DNA from: Prevotella melaninogenica
GTDB lineage: Bacteria > Bacteroidota > Bacteroidia > Bacteroidales > Bacteroidaceae
Assembly (NCBI RefSeq): GCF_018127925.1
Contig: NZ_CP072348.1
Location: forward strand, 69,501 to 133,500
Direction of reading: 5' to 3'
Length of the DNA stretch: 64,000 nt
This document shows, in pieces, positions 1 through 7,909 of this stretch (the stretch's first letter is position 1; each line of letters opens with the position of its first letter). A program made the position numbers and the translations under genes. Below the pieces are notes generated by a model. The model had not been told where the DNA came from, searched no databases, and was given only the letters and a program-made list of their open reading frames with translations.

Positions 1-26
1 TTTTTTTAACATAACAATTATTAGAA

Positions 27-515
27 ATGAAAAAACTTTTACTTTTAGTATGTGCTGCAGTTATGAGTCTTTCAGCTTCAGCGCAGGCAGGTGATAAGGC
101 ACTTGGTGCACAGCTCGTATTTGGTTCTGAGACAAACAATATCGGTCTTGGTGTTAAGGGTCAGTACTACTTCACTGATCAGCTAAGAGGTGAGGCTTCT
201 GTTGACTACTTCTTCAAGAATAAGGGTGTCTCAATGTGGGATATCAATGCAAATGTTCACTACCTCTTTGATGTAGCAAACAAGGTTAAGGTATATCCAC
301 TTGCAGGTCTTGGTTATACAAACTGGTCTTATAAGTATGAGTTTCCTGGTCTCCCTGTAGTTGAGGGTTCAGATGGTCGTCTTGCTGTTAACCTCGGTGG
401 TGGTGCTGAGTATGAACTTACTAAGGACTTGAGCGTAAACGCCGAGTTGAAGTATCAGATTATTAGCAACTACAACCAGTTGGTACTTGGTGTAGGTGTA
501 GCTTACAAGTTCTAA
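27..515 (+). CDS. Small outer-membrane beta-barrel protein
   Basis: A 162-aa exported protein with a clear signal peptide (residues 1-21, ending SASA-QA). The mature part alternates polar and hydrophobic residues with regularly spaced Gly and aromatic residues, and ends in Tyr-Lys-Phe, the terminal aromatic signature of outer-membrane barrels. Length and the glycine-rich strand near the C-terminus (LGGGAEYEL) fit an eight-stranded OmpA/OmpW-like barrel (porin-family fold). No promoter is visible in the 26 bases upstream in the window. A structural role or small-molecule pore is inferred; no specific substrate can be named. Confidence 0.8.
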   Translation: MKKLLLLVCAAVMSLSASAQAGDKALGAQLVFGSETNNIGLGVKGQYYFTDQLRGEASVDYFFKNKGVSMWDINANVHYLFDVANKVKVYPLAGLGYTNWSYKYEFPGLPVVEGSDGRLAVNLGGGAEYELTKDLSVNAELKYQIISNYNQLVLGVGVAYKF

Positions 516-522
516 ATAAATA

Positions 523-600
523 AGGCAGGTCCTAAAGGCTCCGTGTTAGACTATAGCCTCTTGGCTAAGGTCAACGGATGAACTTTTAGGACCTGTCTAT
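523..600 (+). terminator. Large hairpin downstream of the barrel gene
   Basis: The 11-base arm caggtcctaaa (526-536) pairs exactly with tttaggacctg (585-595). Between them lie 48 bases that contain a smaller hairpin (agcc-tctt-ggct). The right arm is followed by tctattttgttt. It sits just after the stop of the barrel gene, so it is probably its terminator, but the large structured loop would also suit a small stable RNA. Confidence 0.6.
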
Positions 601-654
601 TTTGTTTAAGATAAACTACGGTGGTGGTTTTCTTACTCATAGTGGGGTGAGTTT

Positions 655-1092
655 TTATGCTTTTGATTCTTCTATCGCAATATAGACATTTGAAAGATAC
701 AGTCCTTTTTCTTTATATTGCCAAAAGAACACGTTCCTTTGTAGGCTTTTGCTGAGTATTTCGGAGGCAGTATAGCTTTCTTCATTTTCCATTCTCGTCT
801 TGGAAAGGATGATGAAAGGAGGTGTCCATTTGTCCATAGCTACCAAACTTAATGTGTCTGGAATAAAAGGCTTACGTCTGTTTTTCAGGGCAAAACCAAT
901 GTAAACGAATATGCGATAGTCTGTATTCTTGATATATTCAATACAGCTTTCTGCTATAAGAAAGCTCTTCTTTATCCATTCTTTTTTGGATATCTCCTGT
1001 TTTGAGAAGTCTGTAATGTGGCGGTCGGTAGTGTGAACCTCAGCTGTCTGAAAACTGTCTATCCACTCCTGAAGGCTTTGTTTATATACCAT
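655..1092 (-). CDS. Hypothetical protein, 145 aa
   Basis: A 145-aa cytoplasmic-looking protein without signal peptide or membrane segment. It is moderately charged, with an N-terminal helix-like stretch (QEWIDSFQTAE) and several predicted beta strands (YRIFVYIGFAL, PPFIILSKTRM, GLYLSNVYIAI). I do not recognise the family. It lies alone between the convergent barrel gene and tRNA-Leu, which is transcribed in the same direction; the hairpin at 1121-1157 separates the two. No catalytic motif is evident. Confidence 0.6.
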   Translation of the reverse strand: MVYKQSLQEWIDSFQTAEVHTTDRHITDFSKQEISKKEWIKKSFLIAESCIEYIKNTDYRIFVYIGFALKNRRKPFIPDTLSLVAMDKWTPPFIILSKTRMENEESYTASEILSKSLQRNVFFWQYKEKGLYLSNVYIAIEESKA

Positions 1093-1120
1093 CTCGGATT
1101 GAATTAGGTTTTATAAAAGA

Positions 1121-1157
1121 AAGAACCGGATAATTGATTACTAATTATCCGGTTCTT
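1121..1157 (-). terminator. Terminator after tRNA-Leu
   Basis: A perfect 15-bp stem (aagaaccggataatt at 1121-1135 and its complement at 1143-1157) with a 7-base loop, followed on the minus strand by TTTCTTTTATAAAA. It lies 7 bases beyond the tRNA 3' end. Confidence 0.85.
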
Positions 1158-1164
1158 ATTTCAG

Positions 1165-1246
1165 TGCGCCTAACAGGACTCGAACCTGCACAACGTGAGT
1201 TACTAGATCCTAAGTCTAGCGCGTCTACCAATTCCGCCACAGGCGC
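1165..1246 (-). tRNA. tRNA-Leu(TAG)
   Basis: Read on the minus strand, an 82-base cloverleaf begins GCGCCTG and ends with TAGGCGC plus discriminator A, giving a 7-bp acceptor stem. The anticodon stem-loop reads CTAGA-CTTAGGA-TCTAG, so the anticodon is TAG (reads CUA and other CUN leucine codons). The long variable arm (TAACTCACGTTG) is typical of class II leucine tRNAs, and the T-loop GTTCGAGTC is canonical. CCA is not encoded. A promoter lies 11 bp upstream and a terminator 7 bp downstream, so this is a single-tRNA transcription unit. Confidence 0.97.
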
Positions 1247-1256
1247 ATAACGACTG

Positions 1257-1288
1257 CAAAGATACGCAATGTTTTGGATATAGCCAAA
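1257..1288 (-). promoter_or_regulatory. Promoter of tRNA-Leu
   Basis: On the minus strand TATCTTTG (1257-1264) matches the Bacteroidetes -7 box TAnnTTTG, and TTTG (1285-1288) lies 20 bp upstream, matching the -33 box. Confidence 0.8.
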
Positions 1289-1361
1289 TGTTTGGGAATT
1301 TCTTTTCTCTTATACACCTTTTCTGCCTATATGATTTTTGTTAGTAAATAATCTTATACTA

Positions 1362-1395
1362 TTTGTTTATGAGTGAAATTAAATATATATCTTTG
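1362..1395 (+). promoter_or_regulatory. Bacteroidetes-type promoter for the 165-aa secreted protein
   Basis: TTTG (1362-1365) and TATCTTTG (1388-1395) are separated by 22 bp. The transcript would start near 1402, giving a leader of about 137 bases before the ATG at 1539; no compact terminator or known riboswitch is evident in the leader. Confidence 0.7.
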
Positions 1396-1538
1396 CGAAG
1401 AAGGTTTGGTTACTGAGTAAAATATCTCCCTGAGTTCTAATGTTATCACGATACCTTATGAGCATGAAAGGGCTGGTTTTGCAAATAACCGACTATGTAT
1501 TTAACAATATTATTTCTTTAACTAACTAACGATTAACA

Positions 1539-2036
1539 ATGAGAAAGACATTATTAACTTTTTTATTCCTGGGAGCTTTGTGTGCGTCAGCTTCTGTAGT
1601 TTACAATGGTGCTGGTGAAACCAGTGTAGTGATGAATCAGAAAACGGTGTCCGTTAAGGCTACTCCTACCAAGAATGCTTTGAGTAAAGATGAGCGTGCA
1701 GCTATCTCACTCATTACGTCTATGTATAACACAAAAGGCTTTGATAATACTGCATACCTAAAGAAACACTGCACAAAGAAGTTGCTGAAAGTGTTGAAGG
1801 CTGCGTATGATTATGAATATGATCCACTTCCAGATGCTTATGCAGGTTGGTTGTTCCGCTCTGGTGCCCAAGATGGCCCATCTAATGCACATAAGGTTCT
1901 GCGTGTTGTGAGCCTTGGTAACAACTGGTATCAGTATACTTTCTTGGATATGGGTATAAAATGTACCAATAAGGTAAAGGTTATCAAGGTTGGTAACAAA
2001 CTGTTGTTTGACGAGATTAAGCAGGGTAAAACATAA
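1539..2036 (+). CDS. Secreted hypothetical protein, DUF3828-like
   Basis: A 165-aa protein with an N-terminal signal peptide (MRKTLLTFLFLGALCASAS). The mature part has a helical segment (DERAAISLITSMYNTKGF), then a conserved-looking stretch LKKHCTKKLLKVLKAAYDYEYDP and a strand-rich C-terminus (NWYQYTFLDMG...KVKVIKVGNKLLFDEI). The pattern 'YN...L..hCt..ll..L...Y.y' and the final 'v..v..n.lliDdi' resembles periplasmic DUF3828-type proteins; this is recalled, not searched. It has its own promoter at 1362-1395 and is convergent with the S41 peptidase gene. Function unknown. Confidence 0.7.
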   Translation: MRKTLLTFLFLGALCASASVVYNGAGETSVVMNQKTVSVKATPTKNALSKDERAAISLITSMYNTKGFDNTAYLKKHCTKKLLKVLKAAYDYEYDPLPDAYAGWLFRSGAQDGPSNAHKVLRVVSLGNNWYQYTFLDMGIKCTNKVKVIKVGNKLLFDEIKQGKT

Positions 2037-2059
2037 AACTTAGAGTTTCTTCAGGACCT

Positions 2060-2087
2060 CCCAGTCCCTCCTTTTAGAGGGATTGGG
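2060..2087. terminator. Shared terminator/palindrome between convergent genes
   Basis: ccagtccctc (2061-2070) pairs with gagggattgg (2077-2086) around a short loop. It belongs to a family of pyrimidine-rich palindromes seen elsewhere in the window, and overlaps the last codons of the minus-strand peptidase gene. Confidence 0.6.
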
Positions 2088-3111
2088 GCTTGGGAAAGGT
2101 CTTTATCATCTTCCTTGCAAACTCTATAATTGTATCCTTGCCTCGTGCAAAATCCTCAGAAGCGAGCGATACCTTGTAGTCTGGGTCAATACCGAACTCC
2201 GTCATTTGTTTGTCACGATCGTACATTGGGCAAGCAGAGAAGCGCACTGACCATCCATTAGGTAGCTCGGAAGAGAAGGGTAGGCCAGCTCCGCCACCCG
2301 TACGGTCGCCTACTACAATAACATTTGGGCAGCACTTCATATATTTAACAAACTCATTAGCAGCAGAGAAGACGCTACGATTGGTCAATACGATAACTGG
2401 TTTCTGCCATCGGATTCCCTTCCCTGGCTTGAGATATTCTGGTTGTAATGCAGAGAAATCGTTATGTCCTTTTCCCGTTTTATGCTGTATGTAGCCAACG
2501 AGTAGCTCCTCGTTTGTGAAACGTGCAGCAAATGCTTCGGCATTTGTTAGATTACCACCTCCGTTGTTGCGCACGTCGATAATCAGTCCGTTACAAGGTT
2601 GAAGGTGAATGAATATATCGTCAAGGTTACCAGCTCCAATAGCATTTTGGAAGGTTTCACAACGTACATAGCCGATGTTATCATCAAGGACAGTATAGTC
2701 TAAGCCACTTGCAATGAGGTAATCAGTCTTAAGATAAAGACGTTGAAGTGTGTCAGAGTAGTTCTTGGGATAGTCTTCATGCCATGACCAATAGCGACCT
2801 ACGTTGAAAGAGGTATATAAATTGACGTGTCCGTCCTTCAGTTCAGATAACATATTGGTCATAACTTCGAACTGTTGCTTGGCTGTCATAGCGTTGTCAA
2901 ACTGGCGTGCATAACGGCTGTGTACCTCCTGCCAGTCTATTCCTTTCTGTGAGAAGAAACAGTAATGCTCATCGATAATTCGCCACAAAGCCTCAAAGTT
3001 ACCTTGTGGACTATCTGGAAGTTGGTCATTGGTGACACAACTTGTTGCAGTACTGAGTATCGTCAGTGCAGGAATCAGTAAGTTAAGGAGGAAATGATAT
3101 AGCTTTCTCAT
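2074..3111 (-). CDS. S41 family peptidase lipoprotein
   Basis: A 345-aa C-terminal-processing-type serine peptidase. The N-terminus is a lipoprotein signal (LSTATSC, Cys at residue 25), so it should be membrane anchored. A short helical domain (about 40-95) precedes the tail-specific protease core (about 145-330). The segment GLIIDVRNNGGGN is the family's first core strand, and TNRSVFSAANEF carries the nucleophile serine in the usual S-A-A context; GIDPDYKV near the end is also typical. No PDZ domain is obvious. Its start codon overlaps the stop of the upstream DUF3316-type gene by 4 bp, so the two are translationally coupled. The last residues (FPKPQSL) are encoded within an intergenic-type palindrome. 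Confidence 0.88.
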   Translation of the reverse strand: MRKLYHFLLNLLIPALTILSTATSCVTNDQLPDSPQGNFEALWRIIDEHYCFFSQKGIDWQEVHSRYARQFDNAMTAKQQFEVMTNMLSELKDGHVNLYTSFNVGRYWSWHEDYPKNYSDTLQRLYLKTDYLIASGLDYTVLDDNIGYVRCETFQNAIGAGNLDDIFIHLQPCNGLIIDVRNNGGGNLTNAEAFAARFTNEELLVGYIQHKTGKGHNDFSALQPEYLKPGKGIRWQKPVIVLTNRSVFSAANEFVKYMKCCPNVIVVGDRTGGGAGLPFSSELPNGWSVRFSACPMYDRDKQMTEFGIDPDYKVSLASEDFARGKDTIIEFARKMIKTFPKPQSL

Positions 3112-3950
3112 GGGATGAATTTATTGATAGAAAACTTACGAACAATACCTAATACAAGGAGATTACTCCATACATGCTGGCGCAGTTGGTTAATCTTTGC
3201 CTGCTGATAATCGCCAAGATAGCCAACACGGAAGGTCGTGTGGCGAACCGTGAAATCAAGAGTAAGCTGCTGGCGGAGCGATGGGGCAGATACAGGAGAT
3301 GTGACAACAAGGTTATGATCATAGTTGTCACGAGTAAAAATCTCGTAATAACTCTGTCCGTAATTGGGCGAGAATGTCAGTCCGAGAAGTGGAACTTGCA
3401 CCTCATATCGCAGCAGAAAAGGTATCTTTCGAAGGCGGAAACGATAAGTAGCAACGGCATTCGGAGCGATATTCACTTGTCCGTAAGCCTGTGCAGGATT
3501 GTTAGAATTACGCATATTGTAAAGGAAACCGAGTCGTGTATCAACTCCTCCACCCACTTTTAAGCGTAGTTCTCCCTCTCCAACGTTCCATTGTCCTAAG
3601 GCATATTGCCAGTTGTATTGGAAGTTGTAGAAGCCACCTAATTCATTGTTATTCTCCCTTCGATTACGTACTGATAGTATTTGTGCCTGATGTACGAGTT
3701 CTCTTGATAGCTTGGTTCCGTTCTCACGCACCGAATGAGAGATATAACGAAACTCGGTTCCCGTATATTCTTCAGGTGAGAGGTAGGTGTCGAGAGTGTT
3801 TACAGCACCTATTCCCAACATCTGTGTATTGGTAATTACCTTGTTACTACGCAGTGTGTCCTGTGCAAGTGTAGGCGTTGATAAAGCGAAAAGAATTATT
3901 GCTGAAAGGGAGAAACAGCGAAATAAGGACTTTTTTAGGTTCATAGGCAT
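3108..3950 (-). CDS. Exported DUF3316-type protein
   Basis: A 280-aa protein with a signal peptide (cleavage near TLAQ-D, residue 29-30 of this start; a start at the third codon, MNLKKS, is also possible). The body is a string of amphipathic strands ending in KFSINKF-related residues, and contains the region LGIGAVNTLDTYLSPEEYTG followed by many R/Y-rich strands, which I associate with the Bacteroidales family DUF3316 (a predicted outer-membrane barrel). It is the first gene of a two-gene unit with the S41 peptidase (ATGA overlap). A joint envelope role is inferred from coupling only. Confidence 0.72.
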   Translation of the reverse strand: MPMNLKKSLFRCFSLSAIILFALSTPTLAQDTLRSNKVITNTQMLGIGAVNTLDTYLSPEEYTGTEFRYISHSVRENGTKLSRELVHQAQILSVRNRRENNNELGGFYNFQYNWQYALGQWNVGEGELRLKVGGGVDTRLGFLYNMRNSNNPAQAYGQVNIAPNAVATYRFRLRKIPFLLRYEVQVPLLGLTFSPNYGQSYYEIFTRDNYDHNLVVTSPVSAPSLRQQLTLDFTVRHTTFRVGYLGDYQQAKINQLRQHVWSNLLVLGIVRKFSINKFIP

Positions 3951-4047
3951 AATGAAAAAGTGTCAATAAAAGTGTAAGTCAAATAGATATTGCTGTCAAA
4001 CTTTAGGTGATAAGCTGGTCGAGCATTTATAAATAGTCTTTGAAGGA

Positions 4048-4072
4048 GGGGACATACGGGCGGTATGTCCCC
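4048..4072 (-). terminator. Terminator after parC
   Basis: A perfect 10-bp stem, ggggacatac (4048-4057) and gtatgtcccc (4063-4072), with a 5-base loop, 28 bases beyond the parC stop. The T-run lies on the plus-strand side, so on the minus strand it works with a weak T-tract or in both directions. Confidence 0.7.
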
Positions 4073-4099
4073 TTTTTCAATTCGTTATTTATCTGTTGT

Positions 4100-6826
4100 T
4101 TATTCGTTGTCGAAGAGGTTTAGCTGACCAGTAATCTCATCGATGACCTGCTGTTGAGACTTACCTGCATCTGGATCGAGGTTCTCTTCCTTTTCTGTAG
4201 CTGCAGAATTCTCTTCTTGTACGTCATCTTCATTACTCTCGTCATCTCCTTTCTCCTCTTCAGGGAAGCGTGTTGGTTCCAGTTCTTCAATCTTGTCAAC
4301 TGTCCAAGTTGTCAATCGTTTACCCTTTGCCTTGAATCCCTTCACGCCAACAAACTGCTCTGCATCAATCTCCTCAGTGCCGCGTGCCGCATCAGCACCA
4401 CCATAAGTAATCTGTATGCGAGGGAAGGCAACATCAGTCAGCAGTACCATCTGCGAATCAGAGTTGTCACCAATAAAGTTCTGATGACGCTTACTTGCTT
4501 CCATCTGGAATCGCTTCAAATAAGGATAACCTTGATTGTCTGCATCGAAGATGACAGCTGTCCAAGGCTTATCAGCATCAAACTTCTCTATACGGAGAAT
4601 GTTATCTTCGTAGTGGTTGGATGCGTCAAAGTTGGTAATATAGAACTCTCCGTTCTTAAGTATCACAAGGATGCTGTCTTGATCAGAGAACTCTCCAAGG
4701 TAACGACCATGGTCTTCGTAGTTGATACGATTGACATCTGGGTCGAACCAAACCTTACGTCCACCCAAAGTGGAGTGTCCGTGGCTCTTCAGTGAGATAC
4801 GATGAATACTCTCTTTGGTCAGCAGATTACCCTTTGCAGCACGACCCTTGATGAGAATACTTGCAAAGTCACGCTCCATGAAGATGTTTTGCTTCTTCTT
4901 GTCTGGGTTCGGATCGAGTGTAATCTTTATCAACTCAGCCTCACCATTAGGGTTAGCGGTGAAGTAGTTAATCTTTGAACCAGGCGTACCGAGGGTTACG
5001 TCGTATTCCTTATCACGTGTGATAGAAGTCACGTTGAAGCGTTTGATATAGTAAGGTCCCGTCTTTCCGTCACGATAAACGACGTTATAAATCGTACGCT
5101 TATCGTTCTTCTTAAACACTTGTACGTGAAGAACTCCCTTACCCACAAATACCTTGTCGGCAATTCGGATAACCTTATACTTACCATCACGGTAGAAGAT
5201 GATCACGTCATCGAGGTCAGAGCAGTTCTGAACGAACTCAGCCTTCTTCAAACCCGTACCAATGAAACCTTCCTGACGGTCGATATATAACTTCTCGTTG
5301 GCATCAACCACCTTAGCAGCAACAATCGTGTCGAAGCTCTTAATCTCTGTACGACGTGGATGGTCGCTTCCGTACTTCTCTTTCAGGTGTGTGAACCACT
5401 CGATAGTGACGCGAACCATCTCGCTAAGATCCTTGTCAATCTCGGCAATCTCAGCCTTAATCTTCTGAATCAGTTCGTCAGCCTTATCCTTATTGAACTT
5501 CAGAATACGCTGCATCTTGATTTCCAAAAGGCGGATGATGTCGTCACGTGTCACCTCACGGATAAATGTCTTCTTATATGGCTCGAGTTTTGAGTCGACG
5601 AAGCCCACAACTTCATCAATATCTTTAGCCGTCTCGAACTTACGTTCCTTATAGATACGGTCCTCGATGAAGATACGTTCAAGCGAGTTGTAGAACAACT
5701 GTTCCTCTAATTCATGCTTGCGAATCTCTAACTCTAACTTTAATAAAGCCTTCGTATGTTCGGCAGAATTGCGCAATACATCTGATATCGTCAAGAACTC
5801 TGGTTTGTTGTCTCGGATGACACAGCAGTTTGGCGAAATGTTTATCTCGCAATCAGTGAAAGCATAGAGGGCATCAATGGTCTTGTCACTTGACGTACCC
5901 GGTGTAAGATGAAGTTGAATCTCCACCTCCGAAGCAGTCATATCCTCTACTCTGCGAATCTTCAGTTTGCCTTTCTCAACAGCCTTCGTGATAGACTCTT
6001 GAAGCGTGTTAGCGGTCTTTGTAAAAGGAACCTCACGGATGACGAGGGTTTTATTATCGAGCTTCTCAACCTTTGCACGCACCTTCAGAACACCACCACG
6101 CTGACCATCATTATACTTCGATACATCAATGCTACCGCCTGTTGGGAAGTCTGGATAGAGGTTAAACTCCTCGCCACGCAGGTAGCTGATAGCTGCATCA
6201 CAGATATCGTTGAGGTTATGTGGAAGAATCTTGGATGACAAACCAACCGCAATGCCCTCAGCACCCTGTGCCAAAAGCAGTGGGAACTTTACAGGAAGCG
6301 TAATCGGCTCTTTGTTTCTGCCGTCGTAAGAAAGTTGCCATTCTGTTGTCTTCGGATTGAAGACAGTCTCTAAGGCAAACTTTGATAGGCGCGCCTCAAT
6401 GTATCGTGGCGCAGCAGCACGGTCACCAGTGAGAATGTTTCCCCAGTTACCCTGCATGTCGATGAGTAGGTCTTTCTGTCCTAACTGCACCAGGGCATCA
6501 CCAATAGAGGCATCACCATGTGGGTGGAATTGCATCGTATGACCTACGATGTTTGCTACCTTATTGTATCGTCCATCATCCATTCGTTTCATAGAATGGA
6601 GAATACGGCGCTGTACAGGCTTCAAACCGTCCTCAATATGAGGTACGGCACGTTCCAAGATTACGTAGCTGGCGTAATCTAAGAACCAGTTTTTGTACAT
6701 GCCAGAGAGATGATGTACGGCAGCGGCATCAAACCTGTCGGCAGGTTTATAATCAGAATGGGAATCCTGTTCCTGAGTCTCTTCCTCAGGAGTCTGTCCA
6801 TCCAAGTCTTTTATTTCGTCATCCAT
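4100..6826 (-). CDS. parC: DNA topoisomerase IV subunit A
   Basis: A 908-aa type IIA topoisomerase breakage-reunion subunit. The winged-helix/tower region holds GDRAAAPRYIEARLSK with the DNA-linking tyrosine at residue 142, and the quinolone-determining segment HPHGDASIGD at 101-110. A coiled-coil/tower follows (about 350-480), then a beta-pinwheel C-terminal domain whose repeats lack a clear gyrase box (HGHSTLGGRK is the degenerate equivalent), which favours ParC over GyrA. The last 60 residues form an acidic tail (EEEKGDDESNEDD...) common in Bacteroidetes ParC. It relaxes and decatenates DNA with ParE, which is not in the window. Its promoter lies at 6873-6904. Confidence 0.92.
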   Translation of the reverse strand: MDDEIKDLDGQTPEEETQEQDSHSDYKPADRFDAAAVHHLSGMYKNWFLDYASYVILERAVPHIEDGLKPVQRRILHSMKRMDDGRYNKVANIVGHTMQFHPHGDASIGDALVQLGQKDLLIDMQGNWGNILTGDRAAAPRYIEARLSKFALETVFNPKTTEWQLSYDGRNKEPITLPVKFPLLLAQGAEGIAVGLSSKILPHNLNDICDAAISYLRGEEFNLYPDFPTGGSIDVSKYNDGQRGGVLKVRAKVEKLDNKTLVIREVPFTKTANTLQESITKAVEKGKLKIRRVEDMTASEVEIQLHLTPGTSSDKTIDALYAFTDCEINISPNCCVIRDNKPEFLTISDVLRNSAEHTKALLKLELEIRKHELEEQLFYNSLERIFIEDRIYKERKFETAKDIDEVVGFVDSKLEPYKKTFIREVTRDDIIRLLEIKMQRILKFNKDKADELIQKIKAEIAEIDKDLSEMVRVTIEWFTHLKEKYGSDHPRRTEIKSFDTIVAAKVVDANEKLYIDRQEGFIGTGLKKAEFVQNCSDLDDVIIFYRDGKYKVIRIADKVFVGKGVLHVQVFKKNDKRTIYNVVYRDGKTGPYYIKRFNVTSITRDKEYDVTLGTPGSKINYFTANPNGEAELIKITLDPNPDKKKQNIFMERDFASILIKGRAAKGNLLTKESIHRISLKSHGHSTLGGRKVWFDPDVNRINYEDHGRYLGEFSDQDSILVILKNGEFYITNFDASNHYEDNILRIEKFDADKPWTAVIFDADNQGYPYLKRFQMEASKRHQNFIGDNSDSQMVLLTDVAFPRIQITYGGADAARGTEEIDAEQFVGVKGFKAKGKRLTTWTVDKIEELEPTRFPEEEKGDDESNEDDVQEENSAATEKEENLDPDAGKSQQQVIDEITGQLNLFDNE

Positions 6827-6872
6827 ATAGTTCTTGTTTTATCACTTAAAGAAGCAAGATTTATAAGATTTG

Positions 6873-6904
6873 CAAATGTACGAAAAAAAAAGGAGATTGA
6901 CAAA
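6873..6904 (-). promoter_or_regulatory. Promoter of parC
   Basis: On the minus strand TACATTTG (6873-6880) and TTTG (6901-6904) are spaced by 20 bp, giving a start about 40 bases before the parC ATG. Confidence 0.75.
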
Positions 6905-6973
6905 TCAGAAGATTGCAGATTCCAATAGTTCTAAATTTATACATGGAAAGGGCAGAAAACCAAACAAGCAAAG

Positions 6974-7137
6974 TCACAAACTTTGCATATCAAATAAAGT
7001 CCAAATGTCTAGCTGCCTATAAACTTATTAAAAAAGGTGTCTACAGCTTCAACTACTTTCGTAAAAAGCGGCTAGGCAAATTAAGTCAACTTCAATAAAG
7101 TTTAGTGTTTAACTAAGTCAACTTTTTCTAAAGATAA
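6974..7137. repeat. 32-bp unit repeat block, copy 1
   Basis: Units of 32 bp begin at 6974, 7006, 7038 and 7070; the unit starts read TGTCTAGC (7006), TGTCTACA (7038) and GGCTAGGC (7070). The block is homologous to 26174-26329, which has the same unit length and order. The stretch 6827-7347 otherwise holds only the parC promoter and the 22-bp array. No credible ORF is present. Confidence 0.7.
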
Positions 7138-7187
7138 GGTGCAAAGATAGTCAACCTAAATCAGGAAACTACATCAGAAAAAGTCAT

Positions 7188-7319
7188 CTTATAAGAAGCG
7201 CAAAAAAATCTTCGCGAAGAAAACTAAAATTCTTCGCGAAGAAAATTGAAATTGTTCGCGAAGAAAATCAAAATTGTTCGCGAACTTTTTTCGGATTGTT
7301 TGCGAACAATTTTTTGTTT
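7188..7319. repeat. 22-bp array A (TTCGCGAA palindromes)
   Basis: Five units of exactly 22 bp at 7210, 7232, 7254, 7276 and 7298, with a degenerate sixth at 7188. Each of the first four carries the 8-bp palindrome TTCGCGAA followed by an A/T-rich half (AGAAAAcTAAAATT type); the fifth has TTTGCGAA. The array ends 28 bp from the HU-like gene's stop codon. Confidence 0.9.
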
Positions 7320-7347
7320 GTCTTAGCAGAATCTTTTTACGCGCTTA

Positions 7348-7818
7348 TCAGCCCTCTGCAGTTGGACCTGAATGTTCGGTTTCTCCTGCTTTCTTTTTTC
7401 CGTTTTTCTCCTTCTTCGCCTTCGGTTCCACCTGCTCATATGTGACATCATTCAGTGTGAAATACTTCGCAGAGGCAAGGAGCTTCACAACTGGTTTCTC
7501 AATATGCTGCTGGGCACGGAACTGCTCAACGCGCTCTACCGCCTTGCTCTTAAACGAAGGGGTCAGTGTACCCATGTCGCCAAATTCCACGATGTCGCCA
7601 TTGGCTACGATGTCATGAGCGGTCTCGCTAGCAAGGTTGAGCACGGCTGCCACCTCCTGGGCATTAAAGGTTGTTGACTTAGCAATGCGTGCGCAGAAAT
7701 TACGAAAGTCCACGCGTTGCCTACCAGTTGGGCGCGCTACGATGACAGTCTTTCCAGCCTGCTTGCCGATGTTCAGCTTCTGTTCTCTCAAGAAAAATTG
7801 AATAGGTTTGTTAGCCAT
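7348..7818 (-). CDS. HU/IHF-like DNA-binding protein (Bacteroidetes histone-like family)
   Basis: A 156-aa protein of the long, divergent HU-like family of Bacteroidetes. The first 120 residues give the HU fold: an N-terminal strand region, the helical segment NFCARIAKSTTFNAQEVAAVLN, a second helix and the strand pair GDIVEFGDMGTLTPSFKSKA where HU proteins have their DNA-binding saddle. A lysine-rich disordered tail (KAKKEKNGKKKAG) follows. It sits downstream of the fimbrillin-like lipoprotein, separated by a terminator (7851-7883), and upstream of 22-bp array A. A second family member occupies the same place in the module at 52.7-57.1 kb. DNA binding is a family property; the target is unknown. 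Confidence 0.85.
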   Translation of the reverse strand: MANKPIQFFLREQKLNIGKQAGKTVIVARPTGRQRVDFRNFCARIAKSTTFNAQEVAAVLNLASETAHDIVANGDIVEFGDMGTLTPSFKSKAVERVEQFRAQQHIEKPVVKLLASAKYFTLNDVTYEQVEPKAKKEKNGKKKAGETEHSGPTAEG

Positions 7819-7850
7819 ATTATCATTAAGGCGGTCTCCGTTTGTGAAAA

Positions 7851-7883
7851 CTCCGTAGGCTCGAGGCCTTTTAGCCCACGGAG
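7851..7883 (-). terminator. Terminator of the lipoprotein operon
   Basis: The arms ctccgtaggct (7851-7861) and agcccacggag (7873-7883) pair over 11 bp with one mismatch. On the minus strand the hairpin is followed by TTTTCAC, so it should end the lipoprotein transcript before the HU-like gene. Confidence 0.75.
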
Positions 7884-7909
7884 CGTTGTGAATATTAAGG
7901 ATTATCGTT

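Noticed and set aside
4154-4795. Long plus-strand ORFs inside parC, sprA and glyS
   Set aside because: They are antisense shadows of strongly conserved genes, with Cys/Leu/Ser-rich unlikely composition and no starts or promoters.
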